Source of the DNA: Planctomycetota bacterium
GTDB taxonomy: Bacteria; Planctomycetota; Phycisphaerae; WQYP01; JAJZKY01
Assembly (NCBI GenBank): GCA_021803885.1
Contig: JAJZKY010000070.1
Location: 1-11,510 of the forward strand
Length of the DNA: 11,510 bases
Direction: 5' to 3'
Part shown: positions 1 through 7,680 of the stretch, piece after piece
How the letters are laid out: each line of letters begins with the position of its first letter
How positions within the stretch are numbered: position 1 is the stretch's first letter
Notes under the pieces: model-generated
What the model was told of the DNA's origin: nothing
The model's database searches: none
What the model saw: only the letters and a program-made list of their open reading frames with translations
Made by a program: the position numbers and the translations under genes

Positions 1-481
1 TGTGGCTATCGAATTTCATTCCTTGTCAAAAAGTTTCAATATGACGGGCTGGCGTATCGGATGGGCGGTGGGTAACCCCCAGGTGATTGCCGCGCTGGCT
101 CAGGTAAAAGGCAACGTGGACAGCGGTCAATTCAATGCCATTCAAGTTGCCGGTACGGTGGCGCTTAATCATTATGATCACCCGGACGTAAAAAGTCAGA
201 TGGAGATATATCGCAGTCGACGGGATGTCCTGTGCGACGGACTCATGAAGCTTGGATGGCGGATGGAAAAACCGACAGCGGGCTTTTTTTGCTGGGCGCA
301 AACCCCCGGGGGCAGATCGTCCATGGACATTTGCAGTCGATTGCTGGAAGAGGCGCACGTGGTCACAGTGCCCGGTGGAGGCTTTGGACCGGCAGGCGAA
401 GGATTTCTGCGAATGGCGCTGACCGTTGATGAGGGCCGACTGGCTCAGGCCGTGGCGCGGATTGGCAAACTGGCCCTTTAA
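1..481 (+). CDS. dapL: Class I/II PLP-dependent aminotransferase, C-terminal part (LL-diaminopimelate aminotransferase-like)
   Basis: This is the last ~159 codons of a gene that begins before the window; the reading frame is open from base 2, and the GTG there is an internal Val, not a start. The fragment opens with HSLSKSFNMTGWRIGW, which carries the PLP-binding lysine (SLSKS) and the downstream Arg/Gly segment of fold-type I aminotransferases. The C-terminal small domain follows (KPTAGFFCW; VTVPGGGFG; GEGFLRMALT, holding the conserved Arg that binds the substrate carboxylate). From knowledge of the family, the overall pattern, including KGNVDSGQFNAIQ, resembles LL-diaminopimelate aminotransferases of the DapL2 type, which make LL-DAP for lysine and peptidoglycan in one step. 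Alanine or aspartate aminotransferases of the same family are possible alternatives, because the N-terminal specificity region is missing. It ends in TAA 39 bp before the next gene on the same strand, so it is probably co-transcribed. Confidence 0.9.
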   Translation, partial: VAIEFHSLSKSFNMTGWRIGWAVGNPQVIAALAQVKGNVDSGQFNAIQVAGTVALNHYDHPDVKSQMEIYRSRRDVLCDGLMKLGWRMEKPTAGFFCWAQTPGGRSSMDICSRLLEEAHVVTVPGGGFGPAGEGFLRMALTVDEGRLAQAVARIGKLAL

Positions 482-520
482 TATCCGGCATTCGATTTTT
501 CAGGTGGACGGTGAGGTTGC

Positions 521-1846
521 ATGAGTCGGCACGCGGGAAAGACTTATTTTTTTGTCGTGCTGCTGATCGGCACCATCATTACGCTGTCGGCGGCGTGGCA
601 GGCGCGAATGCGCATCGTCCACAAAGAGCAGACGCATAGCACCCAGCAGGTAAACGATTTTGATCGCTGGATGACCATGGTGCCGCAATTTTTGCACCGG
701 CACATCCCATATACCAGTGATTCATTTCCTACCCCGCCGGTGACATTGGTGGTTTTTGCACCATTTACGTGGCTCTCGCCGGCCAATGCCCAATTCGCGT
801 GGGTTTGCTGCAAACTGATATTCTGCTGCATCATATTTTTCGCACTTTTCAAGGCTGTAAAACGGGCCGGTGTTGACCTTGATATGGTTGGTCTCACGCT
901 GATATTGCTGGTCTGGCTGCCACCGGTGCTGGGCGATATGCAGGAGGGCCAGACTAATCTTCTGATGCTTACGCCGCTGGCCGTCGGGCTAGCGCTCGGG
1001 ATGATCGATAAAAGCTGGGCTCGATGGCTGGGCGGTACGTTGGTGGGGTTGGCGGTCTGTGTGAAGGTGACGCCAATTATTTTTCTGATTTATTTTTTGT
1101 GGAAGCGGCAATGGAAGGTTGCCGGTGGAATCGGTGTCGGTCTGGTGCTGGGGCTTTTTGTCATTCCCACGCTTTTTTTCGGATGGGGCCAAAATTGGGC
1201 ATGGTTCCGGGAATGGTTTCAAATTATGATTGTTCCTTATGTGACTCATGGCCGCGTGGAATACTATGTGGGCCAATCGGTGCCGAGTTTTCTTTCACGC
1301 CTTTTACGCCATGTGCCGGCCTTCTATTCGCACCCCCACGGCCTTAAAAAGGCGCATTACGTTAACATTCTGAATCTGCATAGAAATGCCAGCGACGATT
1401 TGATCCGTCTGATTTTAGTCATCATCGGCATCATCGGCCTGTGGTGGGCGCGGCCCAAGCTCAAACCGTTGGGGCAGAAGCGATATCTGCTTGAGATTGG
1501 TGCCGTGGCCGCGTACATGCTATGGGCCTCACCGCGAACATGGGTGCCCCACTATGTATCACTGGCGATGACGCTTTTTGCCATGGGGATGATTCTCTGC
1601 GACAATCTTCAACCGCTTAAGAACCGTCAACTGGCGTTTATTGTGCTTATCGCGGGTGCGGTGCTGATGTTTCTGACAACGGATGTCGGCAAGATATTCG
1701 GTCATAATGGCCACCGATGGATGCTGACCATCGGTGTATCGCTTTGGGCGACGGTATTAATGGCGCTGACCATTCTCAACGCGAGCCGCTTTCCGCCGGG
1801 TCGCGCGATATGTCGCCCGGCCGAAAAGACGGAGGCTGCGACGTGA
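521..1846 (+). CDS. GT87 family (DUF2029) polytopic membrane glycosyltransferase
   Basis: This 441-residue, very hydrophobic protein has about eleven predicted membrane segments: near residues 8-26, 72-85, 88-107 and 116-135, then a regular series to about residue 430. The N-terminal segment is followed by an extracytoplasmic loop with acidic residues D46 and D48 (NDFDRW) and then the SFPTPPVTLVVFAPF stretch. This matches the GT-C 'Asp loop, then (Y/F)PP...P' layout of GT87 enzymes. Family members transfer mannose or other sugars from polyprenyl-phosphate donors to envelope glycolipids; the substrate here cannot be told. The ATG start has GAGG four bases upstream. The stop TGA overlaps the GTG start of folK (GTGA), so the two are likely translationally coupled. 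A glycosyltransferase inside a folate/pantothenate gene run is an unusual neighbour and probably reflects operon packing rather than shared chemistry. The family call is from sequence pattern only. Confidence 0.8.
   Translation: MSRHAGKTYFFVVLLIGTIITLSAAWQARMRIVHKEQTHSTQQVNDFDRWMTMVPQFLHRHIPYTSDSFPTPPVTLVVFAPFTWLSPANAQFAWVCCKLIFCCIIFFALFKAVKRAGVDLDMVGLTLILLVWLPPVLGDMQEGQTNLLMLTPLAVGLALGMIDKSWARWLGGTLVGLAVCVKVTPIIFLIYFLWKRQWKVAGGIGVGLVLGLFVIPTLFFGWGQNWAWFREWFQIMIVPYVTHGRVEYYVGQSVPSFLSRLLRHVPAFYSHPHGLKKAHYVNILNLHRNASDDLIRLILVIIGIIGLWWARPKLKPLGQKRYLLEIGAVAAYMLWASPRTWVPHYVSLAMTLFAMGMILCDNLQPLKNRQLAFIVLIAGAVLMFLTTDVGKIFGHNGHRWMLTIGVSLWATVLMALTILNASRFPPGRAICRPAEKTEAAT
1831..1835 (+). promoter_or_regulatory. 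Ribosome binding site deciding the folK start
   Basis: GGAGG ends 7 bases before the GTG at 1843. This fixes the folK start at 1843 rather than the in-frame ATG at 1810 or ATG at 1717, both of which lie deep inside the upstream gene and lack a comparable site. Confidence 0.75.
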
Positions 1847-2376
1847 CACCCTGCGACGCGTTCATTGCATTGGGGTCGAACCTTTGCGATCCTCCCCGGC
1901 AGATGGCGGCTGCCATCGAAGCATTAAAAAACCTTCCGCAGACAAACTTGGTTGCCCATGCCATGCCGCACTGGTACGCCCCGGTTGGGGGCCCGGCGCA
2001 ACAGGCTGATTTCCTTAATTCGGTAGCCCATGTGCTTACCACGCTGTCACCTGAAGAACTTTTATCCATGCTGCTGGAAATTGAAACCAGGCAGGGCCGT
2101 ATACGCAGGCGTGACGAGCGCTATGGCCCCCGTATCATCGACCTGGACCTGCTGTTTTACGGCAATCTGGTTATTAATACTCCGTCGATGCGTGTACCGC
2201 ATCCGCGGCTTGCGATACGGGCTTTTGTCCTTGAGCCGTTGAACAGCATTGCGCCGGATTGGATTCATCCAATGGCGGGGTTAACCGTGGCGGAGTTGTT
2301 GCGTAAGTTGAAGAATGACGACCCATGGATATATCCGCAGGAGGAGTCTCCCATATGCAAACCTTCCACGACATAG
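1843..2376 (+). CDS. folK: 2-amino-4-hydroxy-6-hydroxymethyldihydropteridine pyrophosphokinase (HPPK)
   Basis: FolK transfers pyrophosphate from ATP to 6-hydroxymethyl-7,8-dihydropterin in the cytoplasm, just before dihydropteroate synthase in folate synthesis. From the GTG start the protein is 177 residues, slightly longer than the ~160 of the E. coli enzyme because of a C-terminal tail. Visible hallmarks are FIALGSNL (7-14), the Y..VGG..Q.DFLNSV pterin-binding region (45-61), the basic RIRRRDERYGPR stretch (86-97) and IIDLDLL (98-104). D100 and D102 in that last motif correspond to the Mg2+-binding pair. VPHPRLAIRAFVLEPL (118-133) follows. The start overlaps the upstream TGA by 4 bases, and the 3' end overlaps panC by 22 bases. 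Next to panC this recalls the enterobacterial folK-panB-panC cluster, but panB is absent here. No key residue appears missing. Confidence 0.95.
   Translation: MTPCDAFIALGSNLCDPPRQMAAAIEALKNLPQTNLVAHAMPHWYAPVGGPAQQADFLNSVAHVLTTLSPEELLSMLLEIETRQGRIRRRDERYGPRIIDLDLLFYGNLVINTPSMRVPHPRLAIRAFVLEPLNSIAPDWIHPMAGLTVAELLRKLKNDDPWIYPQEESPICKPSTT
2339..2346 (+). promoter_or_regulatory. Ribosome binding site deciding the panC start
   Basis: AGGAGGAG lies inside the end of folK, 8 bases before the ATG at 2355. It favours 2355 over the in-frame ATG at 2325, which would add ten residues (MDISAGGVSH) unlike any pantothenate synthetase N-terminus. Confidence 0.8.
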
Positions 2377-3239
2377 CTCAATACCGCCGGTGGCGCGATA
2401 GCGTTGGTAGCCCGGTTGTGTTTGTACCCACGATGGGTGCCCTGCACGAGGGGCATGCCAGCTTGGTGGCACAGGCCCGGCAACAAGCGGGCCATCGCGG
2501 GTCGGTTGTTGCATCCATTTTTGTCAATCCACTGCAGTTTGGGGCGGGCGAAGACTTTTCGCGCTATCCGCGCACCTTGCCGGCGGATGAGGAATTACTC
2601 ACAGCCCACGGTGCCGATGTATTATTTGCACCCGCAGCGGCGACCATGTATCCCGCTGGAAAGTCCGACATGCTCGTGATGCCGGGAAAAATAGGGGAAT
2701 GGTGGGAGGGTGCCGATCGGCCGGGCCATTTTCAGGGTGTCTGCACGGTGGTGGCAAAATTATTGAATATAATCCTGCCCACGCACATGATACTGGGGCA
2801 GAAGGATTTTCAGCAGTACGTCATTCTGGCGCAAATGATGGAGCAGTTAAATTTTCCGGTGGAATTAATAGTCGCACCCACCCGACGCGAACCGGATGGA
2901 CTAGCCATGAGCAGTCGTAACCGCTATCTGTCAGCCGAAGAACGGCAGCGTGCCCCGGCCATCTACCGCACCTTGTGCTGGGCAGTCAATGAGGCCCGTC
3001 GCGGGGACCGCGACGCCGCCCAGCTCGGTCAAGAAATTCGCCAGCGCGTTGACGCTGCCGGATTAGTGACACGCTATGCCGCGATTTGTAACCGGCACAC
3101 GCTGATCGCTGTGGAGGGTGCCATCGGACTTCAGGATGTCATCCTGATTGCGGCCAAGCTCGGTACGACCCGCCTGATTGACAACATGCGGGTGGACGAA
3201 ACCGTACCGGTCGCACTTACACCGCGTGAAATGTCTTAG
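2355..3239 (+). CDS. panC: Pantothenate synthetase (pantoate--beta-alanine ligase)
   Basis: PanC joins pantoate and beta-alanine with ATP, via a pantoyl-adenylate, to make pantothenate for coenzyme A. The protein is 294 residues, close to the family norm of ~280-290. It shows the nucleotidyltransferase HIGH-type motif in VPTMGALHEGH (24-34, with H31 and H34), FVNPLQFG (56-63), ADRPGHFQGVCTVVAKL (120-136), LGQKDFQQ (147-154) and the KMSKS-like MSSRN (185-189). The start is set by AGGAGGAG and lies within the 3' end of folK. It is the last gene of the + strand run and faces the BatA-like gene tail-to-tail with only 23 bp between stops. panB and panD are not in the window. Nothing suggests inactivity. 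Confidence 0.96.
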   Translation: MQTFHDIAQYRRWRDSVGSPVVFVPTMGALHEGHASLVAQARQQAGHRGSVVASIFVNPLQFGAGEDFSRYPRTLPADEELLTAHGADVLFAPAAATMYPAGKSDMLVMPGKIGEWWEGADRPGHFQGVCTVVAKLLNIILPTHMILGQKDFQQYVILAQMMEQLNFPVELIVAPTRREPDGLAMSSRNRYLSAEERQRAPAIYRTLCWAVNEARRGDRDAAQLGQEIRQRVDAAGLVTRYAAICNRHTLIAVEGAIGLQDVILIAAKLGTTRLIDNMRVDETVPVALTPREMS

Positions 3240-3249
3240 AGTCTGCCAT

Positions 3250-3276
3250 CGGCAAATTGATATCAATCGGCCGGAT
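3250..3276. terminator. Palindrome at the convergent gene junction (possible bidirectional terminator)
   Basis: The 23 bp between two converging stop codons holds a perfect 12-bp palindrome, ATTGATATCAAT (3256-3267). It is flanked by GC-rich bases (GGC on the left, CGGCCGG on the right) and includes the stop codon of the minus-strand gene. It could act in transcription termination in both directions, but there is no T-tract and the palindrome has no loop, so a protein-binding site or chance are alternatives. Confidence 0.3.
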
Positions 3277-4408
3277 GGGCGGGCTGAATTCGGTGCGATT
3301 GCAAGTTCCAAAGTGCTCCAACCGCCATAGCTGCGGCAAGTAGTGCCAGCGTCCACGATATCTCCAGACGCGATTTTTCGTCCGGGCTTTCGGCCATTAC
3401 GACTCCGCTCGCCATCCATAGGGAGGTGGTGGGTGGTACGCGGTTGGCAAGATGGAGCGCGTTGGTCATGAAAATGACAAAAGAAGCAAATTTTGGCCAG
3501 TTGGTGCTGTCATCGAAAAAACTCGAACCTGCAACCCAATCATATGCGCCCAGGCGATGCCGCTGGATAAGCCAGGGCCGCCGGTTGACCTGCACGAGGG
3601 TTTGCCAGCCCGGGGCTGGGCGCAGCAATTTCAAGCGATGTACCAACACGTGCCGAAATTGAACAAATTTCAGAAGCGCAACCTGACTCGCCATCACAAT
3701 GGGTTTTGCAGGCTTGATGGGTACTTCTGATGTGCGGTTGGCCAATATCAGCTCACTGCCCGGGAATCGCCGATGCATTCGATGACCAATGAAAAGTGAT
3801 GTGGGTTTGGCTGTGCCTTCAATTTTCACCCAGGAAATCGCCCGCAAGGCCCGCGTTACCACCGGTGGGATGTCCTTTCCTAAAACCACGCCAAGCGTGT
3901 GATGCAAAGCCCAGGGTGGGATGGGTTTTTGCCATATTATTTTTCCATTGGACTCCAGACCAATATGTGACGGGTGCCTTGCTGGTGAAAGCGGAAACAC
4001 CACGCCGTGAAGCAATTGCGACGGCGCGAGTCTGACGGACTTACCCGGGCCAATAACGCTGATTTCAGGTAGCGCGGACTGACTCATCGTTCTGATAAAG
4101 CCGTATTCGTGTCCACCCACATAGCGGATGGCGACCTGAATGCTGATTGGAGTTTGCGTTTTTTTCGCCGGTTCCACGCTAATATGCAATGTGCCCAAGG
4201 CGCTTACCATCACGGCACCGGCCGTCAGAAGCATCCACAAGGGTGGCCGGCGAATGGGTGCCCATTTCCGACGAGTTGCGGGGTGCAGCCAATGCATGGC
4301 AGTGAAAGGAACCGGCCGCTGGTAAAGCATTTGCCAAAACAGGATGATAGCCATCAGCATTAATGCCGACGCGGGTACCAGCAGCCACCATGGATTGAGC
4401 AAACTCAT
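3263..4408 (-). CDS. BatA-like membrane protein (N-terminal double-transmembrane domain), no vWA domain seen
   Basis: This 381-residue protein begins MSLLNPWWLLVPASALML. It has membrane helices near residues 7-27 and 55-75 separated by a short basic loop (LHPATRRKWAPIRRPP), then a long extracytoplasmic-type region, then a C-terminal helix near 351-370 followed by a short tail. From family knowledge, the opening resembles the aerotolerance-regulator N-terminal domain (BatA type, PF07584-like), common in planctomycetes and usually next to MoxR ATPase and DUF58 genes. Those partners are not here, and I see no von Willebrand A metal site (DxSxS). The middle region (80-350) is not recognised. The ATG has GGCGAGG five bases upstream. 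The gene lies 51 bp downstream of a histidine kinase on the same strand, so the two are probably co-transcribed and possibly linked in function. The coding assignment is firm; the family call is tentative. Confidence 0.6.
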   Translation of the reverse strand: MSLLNPWWLLVPASALMLMAIILFWQMLYQRPVPFTAMHWLHPATRRKWAPIRRPPLWMLLTAGAVMVSALGTLHISVEPAKKTQTPISIQVAIRYVGGHEYGFIRTMSQSALPEISVIGPGKSVRLAPSQLLHGVVFPLSPARHPSHIGLESNGKIIWQKPIPPWALHHTLGVVLGKDIPPVVTRALRAISWVKIEGTAKPTSLFIGHRMHRRFPGSELILANRTSEVPIKPAKPIVMASQVALLKFVQFRHVLVHRLKLLRPAPGWQTLVQVNRRPWLIQRHRLGAYDWVAGSSFFDDSTNWPKFASFVIFMTNALHLANRVPPTTSLWMASGVVMAESPDEKSRLEISWTLALLAAAMAVGALWNLQSHRIQPAHPAD

Positions 4409-4459
4409 CTATGCCTCGCCAAGCCCCATCAACATTTACTGCGCCAATAATGAAGTTAA

Positions 4460-6457
4460 TTAAATACCATCCGAGGCCATAAGTTCGCTGATGCTCGGTA
4501 GCGGTTCAAAGCGTTCAATAGGTAAAATAAATCGCACACGTGTGCCAACCGGCAATTTTTGTATGTATACCCGCCCCCCATGCATATCAATAAAGCGTCG
4601 AACAATGGCTAATCCCAACCCCAGGCCAAAACCCGATTGATCATTAGCAGCCGTGGAGTGATGGGCCACATCATCGCCAGGTTGGAAAGGCTCAAATAGG
4701 CCCCCCATGGCATCCTGCGATACACCGGGGCCCGAGTCTTCCACATCCAGTTCCAACATTCCGCCGACGATTTTTCGCATGGCAAGCCTGACGGTGCCAC
4801 CTTCCGGCGAAAAGCGAATGGCATTGATCAACACATTCACCAGGGCATCCCGCAGTTTGTCCGGATCGCCGTCAATGGGACCAATGTTGTCGGCCAACCG
4901 CATATCGAGTGTGAGGTGACGCTCATGAAAAAAGTCGGTGTGCTCCGCACAAACGCTTTTGACCAGTTCCACCATATTCACCTTTTGCCAACGCAGTGTC
5001 TGGGCGATACGGTCTTCCTTTACCAGTTTAAGAAGTTCATTGACTATGTTCTCCAGCCGTGTGGCGTTGGAAATGGCCACCAGCAAACTGTGCTCGAGGC
5101 GGGTTTTGACATCGGCATCCAAAGGTGTTTCCACCAGCCGTGATTTGATAAGCTCTAAATGCCCCAAAAGGGCACCGATTGGCGTTCGCAGTTCATGGGC
5201 GGCAATGGTAATGAAGCGAGATTTGGCCGCTTCACGGCGTTCAAGCGCGTGCCGGGTGGCCTGGAGTGATTTGGTCATCGCATCGAAATCATGAGCCAAT
5301 TCGCCCAATTCGTCATGCCTGAACCCAGACGTTTCCGGTGAATCTCCAAGCAGGCGAACATTCAACTCGCCGCGTGTCACCGCCGCCGCCGCCACCCGCA
5401 GACGTTTGAGGGGTGTGACAATTTCGCGTTGGCTGATCCAAAAACCGATACCGAAGAGCAGCAAAATCATCAGCAGGCCAAGCAGCGCTGCAAGGCGTGC
5501 CTGACTAAAAATAGGTGACAGCACAGTAATAGCGGGTTCTGAAACAAGCACATACCAATGCGGCACCAGCAACGGCACGCCGGATATCTGGGTCAGCGTA
5601 TGAAACTCTACCGGCGCGGCACCCACCACCAAACCATGAACCAACAGGCTAAGCCAATTGCGCTTACCCGAATTGCCCCGAATGAAAATTTGCGCCGCTT
5701 TGTCGGTATTTTTGACCGACCCGATGCTGAAGATCGTTCGGCCGAGCCGGGTGTCAAAAATTGCCACCGACGATTCAGTGGCACCCATACCCCGCGCCAA
5801 TTGCCGCTCGATGGTGTGAATGCCAATCGTCTCTTTAATAACACCCAGCATGGCACCTGTTTTGGGCTGCTCCACCGGCACGACCAAAATGACCGCCGGC
5901 TGGTGAGTATGCACATCATTTGAAATGGCCTTAACAAGCACCTGCCCGGCCGCCCCGGCTGTTGCATCCTTGAACCACTTATGTTTTTGTACCAATTTTT
6001 CGGCCGGTTTAATGTTGGCGGCAATGATAACGCCCGCTGCATTGGCGGCCAGAAAATGAAAACGCTGCGGATTGTCGGCACTGATAATCCGCATCCAATG
6101 AGACAAGGCGTCATTGAGTAACAGCGGGCCGCCTTTGTGGGCTGCATGTTTGCCCGGTGATCGAGCGGCCGCGAGGTTGCCGCCAATCTTTATGGATTTA
6201 TGTTTCAGTGATGATTCAAAAATCTTCACCGTCCCGGGCAGGCGCGCCAGCAATGAGAGGCGTCTGGCTTCTGAATCTATGCGATCCGATACGCCTTGGG
6301 AACTGGCCAAAGCAAGCTCGTTAAATTCGGCCGATACGGTTTCCAATCGTGAATGGGTCCCGTACGACAACACCGACACCAACAGGATCAGCATGGGAAG
6401 AAAACCTGTGATGACCAGTGTTCCAACAAGTTTGCGCCGAATGGTCAAGCGCAGCAT
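4460..6457 (-). CDS. Membrane sensor histidine kinase (periplasmic sensor, HAMP, HisKA, HATPase)
   Basis: From the ATG at 6457 the protein has 665 residues. Order: a basic N-terminus; a membrane helix at about 11-32; an extracytoplasmic sensor of ~290 residues that resembles a dCache-type domain; a second helix at about 321-342; a HAMP linker to about 400 (ending HDELGELAHDFDAM); a HisKA H-box AAHELRTP with H421 as the predicted autophosphorylation site; and an HATPase_c domain with N-box NVLINAIRFS (N545), G1 DSGPGV (from D574) and G2 GFGLGLGLAIV (609-619). All catalytic elements look intact. I prefer this start because GGGAGA lies 9 bases upstream; a TTG at 6502 would add 15 residues but lacks a good site. 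No response regulator or receiver domain is nearby, so its partner is encoded elsewhere. The signal is unknown. Confidence 0.93.
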   Translation of the reverse strand: MLRLTIRRKLVGTLVITGFLPMLILLVSVLSYGTHSRLETVSAEFNELALASSQGVSDRIDSEARRLSLLARLPGTVKIFESSLKHKSIKIGGNLAAARSPGKHAAHKGGPLLLNDALSHWMRIISADNPQRFHFLAANAAGVIIAANIKPAEKLVQKHKWFKDATAGAAGQVLVKAISNDVHTHQPAVILVVPVEQPKTGAMLGVIKETIGIHTIERQLARGMGATESSVAIFDTRLGRTIFSIGSVKNTDKAAQIFIRGNSGKRNWLSLLVHGLVVGAAPVEFHTLTQISGVPLLVPHWYVLVSEPAITVLSPIFSQARLAALLGLLMILLLFGIGFWISQREIVTPLKRLRVAAAAVTRGELNVRLLGDSPETSGFRHDELGELAHDFDAMTKSLQATRHALERREAAKSRFITIAAHELRTPIGALLGHLELIKSRLVETPLDADVKTRLEHSLLVAISNATRLENIVNELLKLVKEDRIAQTLRWQKVNMVELVKSVCAEHTDFFHERHLTLDMRLADNIGPIDGDPDKLRDALVNVLINAIRFSPEGGTVRLAMRKIVGGMLELDVEDSGPGVSQDAMGGLFEPFQPGDDVAHHSTAANDQSGFGLGLGLAIVRRFIDMHGGRVYIQKLPVGTRVRFILPIERFEPLPSISELMASDGI

Positions 6458-6605
6458 TCGTATTCGTCTCCCGGTAAATCGACGCCAATCAAGGCATCGC
6501 AATTGGCCGCCATCTATAGTCTTTTAGCATATCCGATTCACGGCCGGAAGGCGTGGTGATGTATTCAGATGGGGCTGTGTCATTTTAAGACGTAACTTCA
6601 AACGA

Positions 6606-6658
6606 TGCCGCAAGGCAACCAGCGGCACTTGCGGGCAAGCGCCCGGCCCCATTGGGGC
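6606..6658 (-). terminator. Run of hairpins downstream of lipA (possible terminator)
   Basis: Within 30-80 bases after the lipA stop lie three adjacent inverted repeats: GCCCC/GGGGC around a 3-base loop (6646-6658), CTTG/CAAG (6629-6640) and TGCCGC/GCGGCA around a 10-base loop (6606-6627). They may end or weaken transcription between lipA and the histidine kinase. There is no strong T-tract, so the call is weak. The rest of the 229-bp spacer (6458-6686) shows nothing else I can support beyond the histidine kinase ribosome binding site. Confidence 0.35.
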
Positions 6659-6686
6659 GTTAGAACGCATGCAGATTGCCAGCCGG

Positions 6687-7610
6687 TTAGGCGGGGTCCA
6701 GTTGGAGCCTGGCCTGCTCGTCGGCGTGGTAACTTGAACGCACCAGCGCCCCCGATTCCACCACCCCGAAACCCATCTCCAAGCCCAGTTTTTTTAAATG
6801 GGAAAATTGCTCCGGCGGAACCCACCGGTCGATGGGCAGATGATCGCGCGTAGGCTGAAGATATTGCCCCAGAGTGAGGATATCCACATTGGCTTTACGC
6901 AATTCACGCATCGTATCAATTAATTCAGCATCCGTTTCGCCGATGCCCAGCATCATGCCCGTTTTGGTGACAAATCCCGCTGCCTTCGCCCGTGCCAGTA
7001 GCTCGACGGATCGGTGAAATTTGGCTTGAGGGCGAACGCGATAATATTGGCTTGGCACCGTCTCCACATTGTGATTTAAGATATCCGGTCGGGCGTCGAG
7101 CACCGTTTGCAAATCATTCCAATGGCCGCAGAAATCGGGTATCAGCACCTCGATGGTGGTTTCAGGCGTTGCACGTCGTATCGCGCGGATGGTTCTTGCC
7201 CACACGCCGGCCCCACCGTCGGGCAACTCATCCCGATTGACGGATGTGAGCACGATGTGCCGCAGGCGCATAATGGCGGCCGCCTCCGCTACGCGCCGCG
7301 GCTCGTCCAGATCCAGCACGGGCGGTCTACCGGTCTTGATATGGCAAAAACCGCAACTGCGGGTGCATACGTCGCCCAGAATCATAATGGTGGCGGTTCC
7401 GCGTCCCCAGCATTCGCCCATGTTGGGGCACTTGGCCGATTCACACACCGTATGGAGCTTGTGCTTATCAATTAACGTGCGCAGTTGACTGTAGCCCGGG
7501 CCAGCCGGCAATTTTACCTTAAGCCAAGGTGGCTTGCGTCCCGGTGCCATGTAGTCCGGCTTTTGCAATTCATCCAGCACCGGTAAGGTATGTGAGGTTT
7601 TAATTACCAT
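6687..7610 (-). CDS. lipA: Lipoyl synthase (radical SAM)
   Basis: LipA inserts two sulfur atoms at C6 and C8 of protein-bound octanoyl groups, making the lipoyl cofactor of pyruvate and 2-oxoglutarate dehydrogenases and the glycine cleavage system. From the ATG at 7610 the protein is 307 residues, within the usual 290-320. The auxiliary [4Fe-4S] cluster motif CX4CX5C is at C56, C61 and C67 ([12 protein letters not shown]). The radical SAM cluster CX3CX2C is at C82, C86 and C89 (CTRSCGFC). The C-terminal RSSY motif that holds the auxiliary cluster serine is at 291-294. AAGGTGAG lies 10 bases upstream of this ATG; a GTG at 7643 in the same frame would add 11 residues. It lies 70 bp downstream of leuC on the same strand. 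lipB or lplA is not in the window. Confidence 0.96.
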   Translation of the reverse strand: MVIKTSHTLPVLDELQKPDYMAPGRKPPWLKVKLPAGPGYSQLRTLIDKHKLHTVCESAKCPNMGECWGRGTATIMILGDVCTRSCGFCHIKTGRPPVLDLDEPRRVAEAAAIMRLRHIVLTSVNRDELPDGGAGVWARTIRAIRRATPETTIEVLIPDFCGHWNDLQTVLDARPDILNHNVETVPSQYYRVRPQAKFHRSVELLARAKAAGFVTKTGMMLGIGETDAELIDTMRELRKANVDILTLGQYLQPTRDHLPIDRWVPPEQFSHLKKLGLEMGFGVVESGALVRSSYHADEQARLQLDPA

Positions 7611-7680
7611 TTGCGATCCGCTCACCTTGCAAAAGGCCCGCACCGGCTTGTATTCCGGTACTGCGCTTCAGTTATGCATG

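Noticed and set aside
1717..1842. 42-residue N-terminal extension of FolK
   Set aside because: It lies within the GT87 gene, is unlike any HPPK N-terminus, and the GTG at 1843 has a perfect GGAGG seven bases upstream.
3263..4408. Plus-strand frames of 60-92 codons opposite the BatA-like gene
   Set aside because: They are short, lack domains and ribosome binding sites, and lie opposite a single continuous 381-codon frame with membrane helices.
5608..6186. Minus-strand frame of 192 codons inside the histidine kinase gene
   Set aside because: It overlaps the sensor domain in another frame and shows no recognisable domain.
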